Source of the DNA: Streptomyces sp. NBC_01276
GTDB lineage: Bacteria > Actinomycetota > Actinomycetes > Streptomycetales > Streptomycetaceae
NCBI RefSeq assembly: GCF_041435355.1
Contig: NZ_CP108442.1
Coordinates: 1,488,001 to 1,552,000 of the forward strand
Length of the DNA: 64,000 bases
Reading direction: 5' to 3'
Within the stretch, counting starts at the first letter, position 1. Every line of letters starts with the position of its first letter. Shown here in pieces: positions 44,766 through 53,629 of the stretch. Under the pieces are notes generated by a model. It saw only the letters and a list, made by a program, of their open reading frames with translations, did no database searches and had not been told where the DNA came from. Position numbers and translations under genes: made by a program.

Positions 44766-45161
44766 ATGCGCGTACGCCGGCTGGGAGAGCTGGAGGCCGA
44801 GATCATGGACCGGGTGTGGCTGTGGGAACGGCCCGTCTCCGTCCGCGAGGTCGTCGACGACATAAACCGGCGCCGCAAGGTCGCCTACACCACCGTGATG
44901 ACCGTGGCCGACATCCTGTACCGCAAGGGCTGGCTGAGCCGCGAGAAGTCCGGCCGCGCCTGGATGTACGAGGCCGTGCGCAGCCGTGAGGAGTACACCG
45001 CGGCGCTCATGCAGGACGCGCTCGGCGACAGCCAGGACCGCAAGGCCGCGCTGCTGCGGTTCGTCGAGGTCATGTCCCACGAGGACGTGGAGGCGCTGGA
45101 CGAGGCCCTGCGCGCGGCCCGTCCCGGCCGGCCCGCCGGCGAGCCGGGGGGCGGCCGGTGA
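44766..45161 (+). CDS. BlaI/MecI/CopY-family repressor
   Basis: A 131-residue winged-helix repressor: LGELEAEIMDRVWLWERPVS at the start and VAYTTVMTVADILYRKGWLS (recognition helix and wing). The C-terminal dimerisation part follows. It overlaps the M56 peptidase gene (GTGA), the standard pair in which the membrane protease relieves BlaI repression. ATG 44766. The inducing signal is unknown; actinobacterial pairs respond to beta-lactams, copper or energy stress depending on the member. Confidence 0.9.
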   Translation: MRVRRLGELEAEIMDRVWLWERPVSVREVVDDINRRRKVAYTTVMTVADILYRKGWLSREKSGRAWMYEAVRSREEYTAALMQDALGDSQDRKAALLRFVEVMSHEDVEALDEALRAARPGRPAGEPGGGR

Positions 45162-46066
45162 ACCACCACGTCCTGCCGCCCCTCGGACTGGCCCTGATCA
45201 CCGGCCTGGTCCTCCCGTGGATGCTGGTCCGCGCCCACTGGGCGCAGCAGGTGCCACGGCTGGGACTGGCCGTGTGGATGCTGTGCGGTGCGGCCTTCGC
45301 GCTCTCCGTGGCGGTCCTCCCGGCGCAGTTGCTGCTCCCCGAGGAGACCAGTCACCGCCTCGTCGACGTGGTCCTGACGCTGCACCCGCCCTCCCCGGAC
45401 CGGCTGGCGGCCGCCACGGGCCGCGAGTGCCTCGCCGCGGCGGCGGCTTTCGCCGTCCTGGCACTGCCCGGAGCCGCCTTCGTACGGGAGGTCGTGCGGG
45501 CACGGCGCGCCCGCGGCCGGCACGCCGAACTGCTGCGGCTGGTCGGCCGCTACGACGCCCGGCTGGGCGCGACCGTACTGGACGACGCGCGCCCCGCGGT
45601 GTACTGCCTGCCGGGGCGCTCGCGCCGGGTCGTGGTCTCCTCCGGGGCGGTGGCGGTCCTGACGGAACAGGAGCTGGCCGCGGCCCTCGCACACGAGCGG
45701 GCCCACATCGGCGGCCGGCACCATCTGCTGGTCGCCGCGGCCGGGGCGTACTCGGCGGTGTTCGGCAGGGTCCCGCTGGCCCGGATCGGCGGGCAGGCCG
45801 TACCGCTGCTGCTGGAGATGGCGGCCGACGACCGGGCGCTGCACGGCTGTTCCCGTGACGCGCTGGCCACGGCGCTGTACGCGCTCGCGGCGGGGCGCGC
45901 GCCGCGCAGGGCGTTCGCCGCGGGCGGGCCGTCGGCGGCGGTGCGGATGCGGCGCATCCTGGCTCCCCGGCACGCGGGGCATCCGGTGCTGCGGGGGCTG
46001 CTCGCGGTGGCCACGGCGGTGGCGGCCATCGCCCCGGCGGTCGTCGCCTGTTGCTGGACGGGCTGA
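45158..46066 (+). CDS. M56-family membrane metallopeptidase (BlaR1-like)
   Basis: A 302-residue membrane protein with four helices and the zinc motif ALAHERAHIGGRHH (HExxH) near residue 187. It lacks the C-terminal penicillin sensor of classical BlaR1, as usual in Streptomyces. It starts at GTG 45158 inside blaI. It probably cleaves the BlaI partner on a membrane signal. Confidence 0.9.
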   Translation: MNHHVLPPLGLALITGLVLPWMLVRAHWAQQVPRLGLAVWMLCGAAFALSVAVLPAQLLLPEETSHRLVDVVLTLHPPSPDRLAAATGRECLAAAAAFAVLALPGAAFVREVVRARRARGRHAELLRLVGRYDARLGATVLDDARPAVYCLPGRSRRVVVSSGAVAVLTEQELAAALAHERAHIGGRHHLLVAAAGAYSAVFGRVPLARIGGQAVPLLLEMAADDRALHGCSRDALATALYALAAGRAPRRAFAAGGPSAAVRMRRILAPRHAGHPVLRGLLAVATAVAAIAPAVVACCWTG

Positions 46067-46121
46067 TAGCGCGACACCAACCCGGCTATTTACTAAGCCA
46101 ATTCGTAGATTTCCCCTCGCT

Positions 46122-46173
46122 CCCGACCACTCGAATTGCCCGCTATTCTGGGCGCGTGCGGGCTCAGGACCGG
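46122..46173. repeat. GNAT-gene upstream region (right copy of a 52-bp duplicate)
   Basis: 49 of 52 bases match 30814-30865. It lies directly before the GNAT start and includes an AT-rich patch (GAATTGCCCGCTATTC) that may be the promoter. Confidence 0.75.
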
Positions 46174-46195
46174 TACGGCGAGAGGTGCGGAACAA

Positions 46196-46675
46196 ATGCT
46201 GCTGGCTGACGTGCGGACGGCAGCGCCCGGCGACGCGACGGCGATTTCACGGCTCCTCGCCGAAGCGATTCGCACCGCCTACGCCGAGATCCTGGGAGAA
46301 ATCCGCGTCGGCCGGCTGGTGTCGGACCATTGCGCACTGCCCCGTATTCGCGCGGAAATTGAAATTCCCGGCGGGGCGCCCGGCTGGCTCGGCTGGCTGG
46401 TCGCCACCGACGCGGACGGACGCGTGGTGGGGGCGGTCTCGGGCGGGCTCCCCGTCGCCGGCCAGGGTGAGATCTACGCCCTGTGCGCGGATCCTGCGCG
46501 GCTGCGGCAGGGGATCGGCACGGCCCTGCTGGCGGGCGCCACCGAGCGGATGCGGGAGCACGGGGCGGCCGCCCAGCGGATCGGCCTGCCCGCCGAACGG
46601 GCCCCGGCCCTGCCGTTCTTCAACCACCACGGCTTCACCCCGCTCACACCGGTCAGGCTCGGCCGCACCCTCTGA
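46196..46675 (+). CDS. GNAT-family N-acetyltransferase
   Basis: A 159-residue GNAT protein starting at ATG 46196. The acetyl-CoA loop is DPARLRQGIGTALLAGATER (RxxGIG) and the end is FFNHHGFTPLTPV. The substrate is unknown. Fragments of this gene and of its leader occur at 44377-44417 and 30814-30865. Confidence 0.85.
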   Translation: MLLADVRTAAPGDATAISRLLAEAIRTAYAEILGEIRVGRLVSDHCALPRIRAEIEIPGGAPGWLGWLVATDADGRVVGAVSGGLPVAGQGEIYALCADPARLRQGIGTALLAGATERMREHGAAAQRIGLPAERAPALPFFNHHGFTPLTPVRLGRTL

Positions 46676-46991
46676 CGGCCGCCGGGCCCCGCCGCAGCCG
46701 GCCCGCGGACGCCGCTCCCGGCTCCCCGCTCCCCGCTCCCCGCTCCCCGCTCCGCCGACGCTCGCGGCTCCGCCCCCGTTCCGCCCCGCCGACGCCCCCG
46801 GTCGCCCTCCGACGCCTCCCGGCCGCGCGCCCGGGTTCGTGGCAGATCCACGCCATCGCGTGTTCACGCAGCCCCTCGCTCTGGCCCAAGTCCCTTGCCA
46901 CGGGAAAGGATTCCACCAGCGGCGCGCGGTACCCGACGGCACGGGAGACCCGCCCACGGAGCGTCGGAGCGAGCGAGCCCCTGGAGGAGCG
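46676..46991. repeat. 316-bp intergenic region with GCTCCCC heptamer repeats
   Basis: About 46710-46755 holds four to five tandem copies of a CCCCGCT-type heptamer. The rest carries no convincing gene or promoter signature. The methyltransferase ribosome site (GGAGGAG, 46983-46989) closes the region. Confidence 0.6.
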
Positions 46992-47894
46992 ATGCACACA
47001 ACGAGCGGCACTTCCCTGTCCGTCAGGCCGGTCCCGCCCGCCGCGCCCGCCGCCCTCGCGCCGGTCCTGCCGTCGGCGCGCGCGACCACCCACCCGGCCG
47101 CGCTCACGGGCACCCCGGGGGACTTCCCGCCCGGCCTGGAATCGGTCGCGCCGGCCGACGAGGACGCGGGCTGGCTGCACGACGCGCTGCTCGGCCCGCA
47201 CAGCGCGGACGTCGTCGGATACCTGCGCCTCGCGCGGGACTGCGGCGGCCCGGTCCTGGACCTGGGTTCCGGCGCCGGAAGGCTGGCGGTGCCGCTGGCC
47301 CGCCAGGGGTTCTCCGTCGAGGCCGTGGACCGGGACCCCGCCTGCCTGGAGCGGCTGCGGACCTGGGGCGCGCGGATCGGGCCGCAGGTGTCGCGGCTGC
47401 TGGTCACCACCCGGGCCGAACTGGCGGAGCTGAGGCTGCGGCGCAGGTACCGGCTGGCCCTGCTGGCCGGGACGATGGTCTCGGCCGTGGCCCCCGACGC
47501 CCGCCCCGGGCTGCTGCGCGAGATCGCCGCGCACCTGGAGCCGGGCGGCGTGCTCGCCCTCGACTACACGGCGCACCGGATGCGGGACCTGGCGCGGGAG
47601 CCCCGGCGCGCGTACGCGTTCCAGGTGCCCCGGTTCGACGGGATCGAGGAGTGGGCGGCGGCCCGGCAGGTCTTCGACCTGGACGGCATGAGCGAGCACG
47701 TCACCTACCACTGCGTGCGCACGGGCAAGCTGAGTACGGAGCGGACGGTGCTCAGCACCCGCAAGTGGATCGTCGAGCCGGAGCGGCTCGACGCCGAACT
47801 GCGTGCGGCGGGGCTGCGCGTGGAGCGCAGTCGGCGCCACCGCCTCGACGAGCGGACCGAGAGCGTCCTCCTCGTCTGCCGCGCCGACCGCTGA
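46992..47894 (+). CDS. Class I SAM-dependent methyltransferase
   Basis: A 300-residue methyltransferase; ATG 46992 has GGAGGAG two bases upstream. Motif I is VLDLGSGAGRLAVPLARQG and the acidic end of strand 2 is VEAVDRD. Motif II is LALLAGTMVS, followed by LEPGGVLALDYTA. The N-terminal 70 residues are Ala/Pro-rich. The substrate is unknown. It lies 8 kb from a SAM-regeneration operon, and might belong with it functionally (weak inference). Confidence 0.85.
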   Translation: MHTTSGTSLSVRPVPPAAPAALAPVLPSARATTHPAALTGTPGDFPPGLESVAPADEDAGWLHDALLGPHSADVVGYLRLARDCGGPVLDLGSGAGRLAVPLARQGFSVEAVDRDPACLERLRTWGARIGPQVSRLLVTTRAELAELRLRRRYRLALLAGTMVSAVAPDARPGLLREIAAHLEPGGVLALDYTAHRMRDLAREPRRAYAFQVPRFDGIEEWAAARQVFDLDGMSEHVTYHCVRTGKLSTERTVLSTRKWIVEPERLDAELRAAGLRVERSRRHRLDERTESVLLVCRADR

Positions 47895-48018
47895 GCGCTC
47901 GGCTCCGGCACCGACTCGGGCACCGGCTCCGGCACCGGCACCACCGCGGTCCCGCTCCGCTCCCCCGCCGCCCGCTCCACGGGGACCGGCAAGAGGTACG
48001 ATGCCCCCAAAGGTTTGA

Positions 48019-48489
48019 GTGGACCAGATGGCGGATGGTGGCGGAGTGAGGGCTGTCGTGGAGGAGCCGACCGGCCGCGAGGCGGTGATCCAGCGCCTCC
48101 GCGACGTGGGCCTGCGCGTCACGGGACCGCGCCTCGAAGTGCTCCAGGTCCTGGCGGCGGGCGGCCACATGGACGTCGAGTCGATCACGGCCGCCGCCCG
48201 CGAGCGGCTCGGGACGCTGACCAGCCAGGCCGTCTACGAGATGCTGCGCCACTTCCTGGAGACCGGTCTGGCGACGAAGTTCGACCGTCCCGCGCTGCCC
48301 GCCGTCTTCGAGATCGCGGGCCCGCCCCATCAGCACGCGCTCTGCGTGCGCTGCGGCCGGGTGGAGAACGTCGCGGCGGAGGTGCCGGAGCCGGCCGACG
48401 CCTCGCTCCGCTCCTGGCGGATGGGCGAGGGCGCGGAGATCATCTTCAAGGGGCTGTGCCCCGACTGCCTTCGGGCGCAAGAGGACTAG
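48019..48489 (+). CDS. Fur-family metalloregulator
   Basis: A 156-residue Fur-type protein: N-terminal winged helix (LRDVGLRVTGPRLEVLQVLA; TSQAVYEMLRHFLETGL), regulatory-metal region HQHALCVRCGRVE and structural CxxC pairs (CVRC, CPDC). The sequence is closest in style to the FurA/CatR group, which pair with catalases; no catalase gene is next to it. The start could be GTG 48019, ATG 48028 or GTG 48046; the first was kept. Confidence 0.87.
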   Translation: MDQMADGGGVRAVVEEPTGREAVIQRLRDVGLRVTGPRLEVLQVLAAGGHMDVESITAAARERLGTLTSQAVYEMLRHFLETGLATKFDRPALPAVFEIAGPPHQHALCVRCGRVENVAAEVPEPADASLRSWRMGEGAEIIFKGLCPDCLRAQED

Positions 48490-48625
48490 ACCCCTTCTCG
48501 CCCCGGACGTGCGGGAGTTGGGCCCGCGAGCCCGTTCCGCACCGGCCGCGCGGGAGCCCCGCGGGAGCCGGGCGGCGACCCTTCCGGAGCCATCGGGCGC
48601 GGAGGCGCGCACTCCAGAGGGCTAT

Positions 48626-48641
48626 TGTGACCCCCGTCACA
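48626..48641. promoter_or_regulatory. CRP-type binding site
   Basis: TGTGACCCCCGTCACA is a perfect TGTGA-N6-TCACA palindrome 85 bases upstream of the LuxR-type regulator. Streptomyces Crp recognises GTGA-N6-TCAC, so cAMP-Crp control is likely. Confidence 0.75.
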
Positions 48642-48726
48642 TCCGAAACACGGGGGCGCGGGCCCTCCCCCCGGCATGTGCCAAAGTGTGACTGTCGATT
48701 CGTAAGAAGAGGGGGTCGCTTTCGCG

Positions 48727-49779
48727 ATGGCAACGGGCGACGGCAGGGACGGCATCCAGTCCGCCGACAGGGTGCTGGCGCTCTATCAGGAGCTGCGCCT
48801 GCGCGGGGTGTCCAACCTCCACGAGGTCTTCCGGGAACTCGGCCTGGAGCCCGAGGAGTCCGAGAAGTGGCGCGCGGAGCTCGCTTCCCTCGGCCTGATC
48901 GTACCGACGGGCACCACCCACGCCACCCGCGACGACCTCCAGTCGGGCGCCTGGGAGCCGGGGCCCGACGCGGTCGCCGTCGTCGATCCGGAGATCGCCC
49001 TGCTGCGGATGCTCCAGGGCGAGCGCGAGCGGCTGCGGGAGCACCTGGACGAGTCCGACCGCGCGTACAGCGCGCTGGAGACCCTGGTCGGACGGTTCCT
49101 GCGCCCCGGATCGCTGAACGGTTCGGAGGTCGAGGTGGAGATCCTCGACGACTACGGGCGGATCCAGCAGGTGCTGGAGGACATCACGGACGTCATCCGG
49201 CACGATCTGACGTCCATGCACGTGACGGCCCTGGTCCGGGAGGTCGCGGACCGGGTGCTCAGCCGCGACCGCCGGCAGATCGACAACGGGGTGCGCATCC
49301 GCGCCATCTACCACCAGCGGATCACCACCTCCCCGGAGGCGGTGGAGATGCTCCGCCGCCGCGTCGAGGCCGGTGTCGAGATCAGGCTGTCGCCCGCCGT
49401 CCCGATGAACATGATCATCGCGGACCAGCAGTTCGCCGTGCTGCCCGTACACCCCGACGACCGCGCGGCCGGCGCGATCCTGGCCCGCGGCCCGGCCCTC
49501 GTCCGTTCCTACCTGGCGCTGTACGAGCACTGTTGGCACGCCGCGACCCCGTACGGCGACGACGTCGCACCGGAACTCGGCGGCGACGGGCTGTCCGAAC
49601 AGCAGCGGGCCGCGCTGAAGATGCTCGCCTCCGGCATGAAGGACGAGAAGGTCGCCCGCACGCTGGGAGTTTCCCTGAGGACGGTGAGCCGCATGCTGTC
49701 CGAGCTGATGCAGGAAATGGGGGCGTCGAGCCGCTTCGAGGCCGGCGTGCGCGCGCAGCGGCTCGGCTGGCTCGACTGA
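48727..49779 (+). CDS. TrmB/LuxR-type transcriptional regulator
   Basis: A 350-residue regulator with an N-terminal TrmB-like winged helix (about 15-70; YQELRLRGVSNLHEVFRELG) and a phospholipase-D-like middle domain (about 110-275) with the VRIRAIYHQRI segment. It ends in a LuxR helix-turn-helix (LSEQQRAALKMLASGMKDEKVARTLGVSLRTVSRML). This architecture is common in actinobacteria near secondary-metabolite or peptide genes. ATG 48727. A small convergent peptide gene follows. Confidence 0.85.
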   Translation: MATGDGRDGIQSADRVLALYQELRLRGVSNLHEVFRELGLEPEESEKWRAELASLGLIVPTGTTHATRDDLQSGAWEPGPDAVAVVDPEIALLRMLQGERERLREHLDESDRAYSALETLVGRFLRPGSLNGSEVEVEILDDYGRIQQVLEDITDVIRHDLTSMHVTALVREVADRVLSRDRRQIDNGVRIRAIYHQRITTSPEAVEMLRRRVEAGVEIRLSPAVPMNMIIADQQFAVLPVHPDDRAAGAILARGPALVRSYLALYEHCWHAATPYGDDVAPELGGDGLSEQQRAALKMLASGMKDEKVARTLGVSLRTVSRMLSELMQEMGASSRFEAGVRAQRLGWLD

Positions 49780-50256
49780 CCCGAAATACCGGCGCAATAC
49801 TCCGGGGGCCGGAGAACGGGGCCAGAGCAGGGGGCCGGAGAAGAACGGAGCCGCGGGCCGCCGGGCCGGGGAACGGAAAAGGCCCCGCGGCCGCCCGGGG
49901 GCGATCACGAGGCTTTGCCGCGCGGCGGTTCCGTCAGTCCCAGCCGTTGCCGTCGGGCCGGACCGCCGACACGGCGGTGACGGCGGCGGTACAGAGCGGA
50001 CGGACGGGGGCCGCGGGGCGGGCGCCTGCGGGCGTTCCGGTGGCGTGCGCAGCGAACATGATTTCCTCCAGGAATTCAGAACGTCAATTCCGTCTCCGGG
50101 GATCCGTGCCGCCGGTATTCCTTCGAAGACATCTCCATTGTCCTACGGAATCCACGGCCGGTTCGGATTCCTGTAGCGCCTCTGAGGCGGATCTGAAGTC
50201 CATCGCCCGCCATTCCGGGCGGAGTTCATACAGATGTTACGCCTGCATACCTTTGG
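49780..50256. promoter_or_regulatory. 477-bp interval containing the small peptide gene and its promoter
   Basis: Apart from the leftward small ORF at 49934-50059, nothing coding is seen. The interval 50060-50256 is less GC-rich than its surroundings and is the probable promoter of the small ORF. Confidence 0.45.
49934..50059 (-). CDS. 41-residue peptide gene convergent with the LuxR-type regulator
   Basis: ATG 50059 follows a strong GGAGGAAATC ribosome site. The peptide begins MFAAHATG, has an Ala/Val/Pro/Arg-rich middle with a single Cys, and ends DGNGWD. No signal peptide is certain. The good ribosome site and distinctive C-terminus suggest a real gene. A signal peptide or small regulator linked to the neighbouring regulator is possible; no family is recognised. 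Confidence 0.5.
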   Translation of the reverse strand: MFAAHATGTPAGARPAAPVRPLCTAAVTAVSAVRPDGNGWD

Positions 50257-51591
50257 TCACCCCAAAAGAGCTGTTAGGGTGGGCTTCCGGCCTTCTCGGC
50301 CCTCCAGGTGAGAGGCGCCGGCGAGGCAGGAGCGTGCCGTCGCTCCTGCCTCACCCGTATCCGGCCCCGTACGCTCCTCGCGCAGCACGTCCCGGTACAC
50401 CTCCAGGGTCCGCGCCGCCGCGGCCCGCCAGCTCATCGCCCGCGCGTGCCGGACCGCCGCCTCCCCCATCGCGGCGCCCGCCCGCGGGTGCTCGGCGAAC
50501 CAGCGCAGCCAACGGGCGTACTCGACGGAGTCGTTGCCGTGCACCAGCACGCCCGTCACCCGGTCCCGCACGGCGGTCGGGAGTCCGCCGACCGCCGAGG
50601 CAAGGACCGGGGTCCCGCACGCCTGGGCCTCCAGCGCGACCAGCCCGAACGACTCGCTGCGGGAGGGCACCAGCAGGACGTCCGCCGCCCGGTACCAGTC
50701 GGCCAACTCGGCCTGCGGGACGGGCGGGTGGTGGCGCAGGACGTCCGACACCCGCAGCTCCCGCGCCAGTTCCCAGGCGTCACCGAGCGGCCCGGCGCCC
50801 GAGTTCCCGCCCACCACCGGGACGATGGTCCGCTCGCGCAGCCCCGGCGCGTCCCCCAGCAGCCGGGCGATCGCGCGCACCATCACGTCGGGGCCCTTGA
50901 GGGGCTGGATGCGGCCCGCGTACAGGGGGACGAACGCGTCGGCGGGCAGACCGAGCCGGGCCCGCGCCGCGGCCCGGCCCCGGCCGGGGCCGAACGTGCG
51001 CAGGTCGACGCCCGGCCGGACGATCTCGGTGCGGCGGGCCTCCGCCCCGTACAACTCCCGCAGGGCCCGCGCCTCCTCGCCCGTGTTCGCGATCAGCCGG
51101 TCGGCGGAGCCGACCACCTGGTGCTCGCCGCGCACGCGCAGCTCCGGCTCGGGGGTGTCGCCCTCGGCGAGGGCCGCGTTCTTGACCCGGGCCAGGGTGT
51201 GGGCGGTGTGCACGAGCGGGATCCGCCAGCCGGCGGCGGCGATGCGGCCCGCCTGGCCGGACAGCCAGTAGTGCGAGTGGATCAGGTCGTAGCGCCGCCG
51301 CTCCTTGAGCAGCGCCAGCGAGAACGGCACCACGAGGGCGGGCATGTCCTCCTTGGCCAGGGCCGCGCGCGGACCCGCCTCCAGGTGGCGCACGCCGACG
51401 CCGGGCGCGAGGGTGTCGCGCGGCGGGCGGGCCTCGCCCCGGCAGCGGGTGAACAGGTCCACCTCGACGCCCTGTTCGGCGAGGGCGCGGGAGAGCTGGA
51501 CCATGTAGACGTTCATGCCGCCCGCGTCCCCGGTGCCGGGCTGGTGCAGCGGCGAGGTGTGGACGCTGAGCATGGCGACGCGCAAGGACAC
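50257..51591 (-). CDS. MshA-like GT4 glycosyltransferase
   Basis: A 444-residue retaining GT4 enzyme. The N-terminal half has TSPLHQPGTGDAGGMNVYMV, closely matching MshA (UDP-GlcNAc to inositol-phosphate, first step of mycothiol synthesis). The C-terminal half has YAGRIQPLKGPDVM and the nucleotide-sugar site SRSESFGLVALEAQACGTPV. The last 50 residues are not conserved. Since the neighbours are a MetRS-like protein and a PIG-L deacetylase rather than the usual housekeeping genes, this is probably a specialised MshA paralogue. Acceptor unproven. Confidence 0.8.
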   Translation of the reverse strand: MSLRVAMLSVHTSPLHQPGTGDAGGMNVYMVQLSRALAEQGVEVDLFTRCRGEARPPRDTLAPGVGVRHLEAGPRAALAKEDMPALVVPFSLALLKERRRYDLIHSHYWLSGQAGRIAAAGWRIPLVHTAHTLARVKNAALAEGDTPEPELRVRGEHQVVGSADRLIANTGEEARALRELYGAEARRTEIVRPGVDLRTFGPGRGRAAARARLGLPADAFVPLYAGRIQPLKGPDVMVRAIARLLGDAPGLRERTIVPVVGGNSGAGPLGDAWELARELRVSDVLRHHPPVPQAELADWYRAADVLLVPSRSESFGLVALEAQACGTPVLASAVGGLPTAVRDRVTGVLVHGNDSVEYARWLRWFAEHPRAGAAMGEAAVRHARAMSWRAAAARTLEVYRDVLREERTGPDTGEAGATARSCLAGASHLEGREGRKPTLTALLG

Positions 51592-51741
51592 GTGGGGCTC
51601 CTACGGGGAAGGGCCACGTACGCCCGGCACCGCCGGGCGACCGGCGCGCGGTCACGCGGCGAAGGAGGGTTTCTGTCGTCGTGCAGTCGTACGGTGCCGG
51701 GCGCTCGCCCCGGACCGGGAGGCCGGCCCGGAGCCGGCCGG

Positions 51742-53316
51742 TCAGAAGCCGAACACCGGCCCCGAGGGCGGGGCCAGCCGGGTGCCCGGCGCGGGCGGGG
51801 CGAGCACCTCGGCCCGGACCGGGCCTCCGGGTTCCGCGCGCAGGGCCGCGGCGAGCCGGTCGGCACCCTCCGGCATCACCGGGCGGGCCCAGGCGCCGAG
51901 GGCGCGGGCCACGGCCAACTGGGCCGCGAGCACCGGCAGGTGCCGGCCGCCGGCGGTGGGGCGGTGCGCCTCGTGCGCGTTGACGTGGCCGAAGTCGGAC
52001 ACCGACCGCACCATCTCGTCGAGCAGCGCGACCGCCCTGCGGGGGTCGAAGGACTCCGGCGAGTACGCCTCGCGCAGGTCTTCCAGCCCGCGCAGCAGCC
52101 TGCGCTCCAGCACCTCCCAGCCGGTACCGCCGGGCAGCGCCTCGGGTACCCGTCCCGAGCTCTGCTCGCGCACGGCGGCGAACAGCCGGGACAGCCAGCT
52201 GTTCCAGCTCTCGTCGAGCTCGCGGCGGGCGGCGGCGAGCCGGTCCGGTTCGAAGGCGGTGCGGCGGCCCAGCGGCCGGGCCTGGAGCACGTGCCGGCGC
52301 AGGGTGTCCGACCCGTACTCGGTGATCAGGTCCAGCGCCCAGGCCTTCTGGCCGGTGCCCCAGACCAGCGCCTCGTCCTCGATGACGTACGCCTCGTTCA
52401 CGCAGAAGCGCTGCGGCAGCTTCTCACCCCGGGCGAACAGCAGGACCGGCAGGAGGACGGCGTGGCAGAAGGCGTGGCCGAAGCCGCAGAAGTGGATGGC
52501 CCGCTCGGGCAGCGGGCGCTCGCCGTGGCCGAAGAGGTGCATCGCGGCGGCCTCGAAGCAGCCGTCGATGCGGTGTTCGGGGAAGCCGTCCACGGGGACG
52601 GGCAGCCCCCACTCGGCGGGGTGGGCCACCGCGATGTCCGGCAGTCCGTCCTCGACGAGCGACTCGCACAGCGCGGCCAGGCGCGGCGGCAGCCCGGTGG
52701 CGGCCCAGTACTCGGCGAGGGCCTCGCGGTGCGGCTCCAGCGGGATGTAGAGGCGGCGGCAGCGTCTGGGCACGGCCGGGGTGCCGCACTGGGCGCAGTG
52801 CGGCCCCAGCAGGTCCCCGCCGTCGTTGGGGCGGGCGCACTCGTGGCACATGCCGCCGTCGCTGACGGCCGCGCAGTGCGGGCAGGAGCCGGTGACGTGC
52901 GCTCCGTGGAGGAAGCGCCCACAGGGTTCGCAGTAGGGCGTCAGGCGGGTGCGGGCGGCGATGACGCCGTCCGCGTACAGCCGCCGGAAGAGGTCGCCCA
53001 GCCAGCGCGCGTAGCCCCGGTCCTGGCGCGGGCGGACGATGTGGTCGAACTCGACGCCCGAGCGCAGCCAGTCCGCCGTGATCGCGGCGCGGTACCCCTC
53101 GGCCACCTCCTCCGGCTTGCGCCCCGCGCGGAGCGCCCGGACGTGGACGGAGCTGGTGTGATCGGCGGTACCGGTGGTGAACAGGACGGGTTCGCCCTCG
53201 GCCCTGAGGTACCGGGACAGCACGTCCGCCGCGACGTACGGTCCGGCGAGGTGGCCGACGTGAAGTTCGCCGTGGGTGGCCGGCGGGGTCGCGGTGATCC
53301 AGACGGGGGTGCTCAT
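51742..53316 (-). CDS. Methionyl-tRNA-synthetase-like protein lacking KMSKS
   Basis: A 524-residue class I synthetase fold. The HIGH motif appears as HGELHVGHLAGPY, and the MetRS zinc knuckles are present (YCEPCG, CPHC, CHEC, CAQC). Where KMSKS is expected the sequence reads VWGTGQKAWALDLITEYG, so the loop that stabilises the adenylate transition state is degenerate. A reduced anticodon-domain-like tail follows. ATG 53316 has AAGGAGG. It is therefore unlikely to be the housekeeping enzyme. MetRS-like proteins occur in hydrazine-forming systems, and MshC is a CysRS-like ligase; an amino acid ligase role fits this locus (inference). Confidence 0.78.
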   Translation of the reverse strand: MSTPVWITATPPATHGELHVGHLAGPYVAADVLSRYLRAEGEPVLFTTGTADHTSSVHVRALRAGRKPEEVAEGYRAAITADWLRSGVEFDHIVRPRQDRGYARWLGDLFRRLYADGVIAARTRLTPYCEPCGRFLHGAHVTGSCPHCAAVSDGGMCHECARPNDGGDLLGPHCAQCGTPAVPRRCRRLYIPLEPHREALAEYWAATGLPPRLAALCESLVEDGLPDIAVAHPAEWGLPVPVDGFPEHRIDGCFEAAAMHLFGHGERPLPERAIHFCGFGHAFCHAVLLPVLLFARGEKLPQRFCVNEAYVIEDEALVWGTGQKAWALDLITEYGSDTLRRHVLQARPLGRRTAFEPDRLAAARRELDESWNSWLSRLFAAVREQSSGRVPEALPGGTGWEVLERRLLRGLEDLREAYSPESFDPRRAVALLDEMVRSVSDFGHVNAHEAHRPTAGGRHLPVLAAQLAVARALGAWARPVMPEGADRLAAALRAEPGGPVRAEVLAPPAPGTRLAPPSGPVFGF

Positions 53317-53629
53317 GGGACCTCCTTGACGCTGTGGAGCGAAGTACGCAGCGAGGCTCGGAACGGAAGGGGGCGCGGACCTCCTCGCTCCGCACGGCGC
53401 GCACGGGGGCGGCGGGAGCGGAGGAGAGCGGGGTGCCCACCTCAGAGTGACAGAGAAACGAACCGTGCGGTCTGGTATGGGCTTGCGCGTTCACGCCGTT
53501 GCGCGGACACGCCAGTCGGACGGCCCGGCGGACGGCGCGGCGGACCGGTGTTGGCGTACTCGCGACATGACGCCTGTACGCCAAAGGGGCCGCCTTGCGG
53601 CCCACGGCCGCGCCCAACAGGCTGACCTC
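53317..53629. promoter_or_regulatory. Divergent intergenic region between the MetRS-like and PIG-L genes
   Basis: 313 bases with the promoters of both genes. In-frame codons upstream of the PIG-L start (from 53447) are open but unlike the family and lack a ribosome site. No clear operator was seen. Confidence 0.4.

Noticed and set aside
51742..53316. Housekeeping methionyl-tRNA synthetase
   Set aside because: KMSKS loop is missing and the gene lies among mycothiol-type enzymes; an atypical ligase is more likely.
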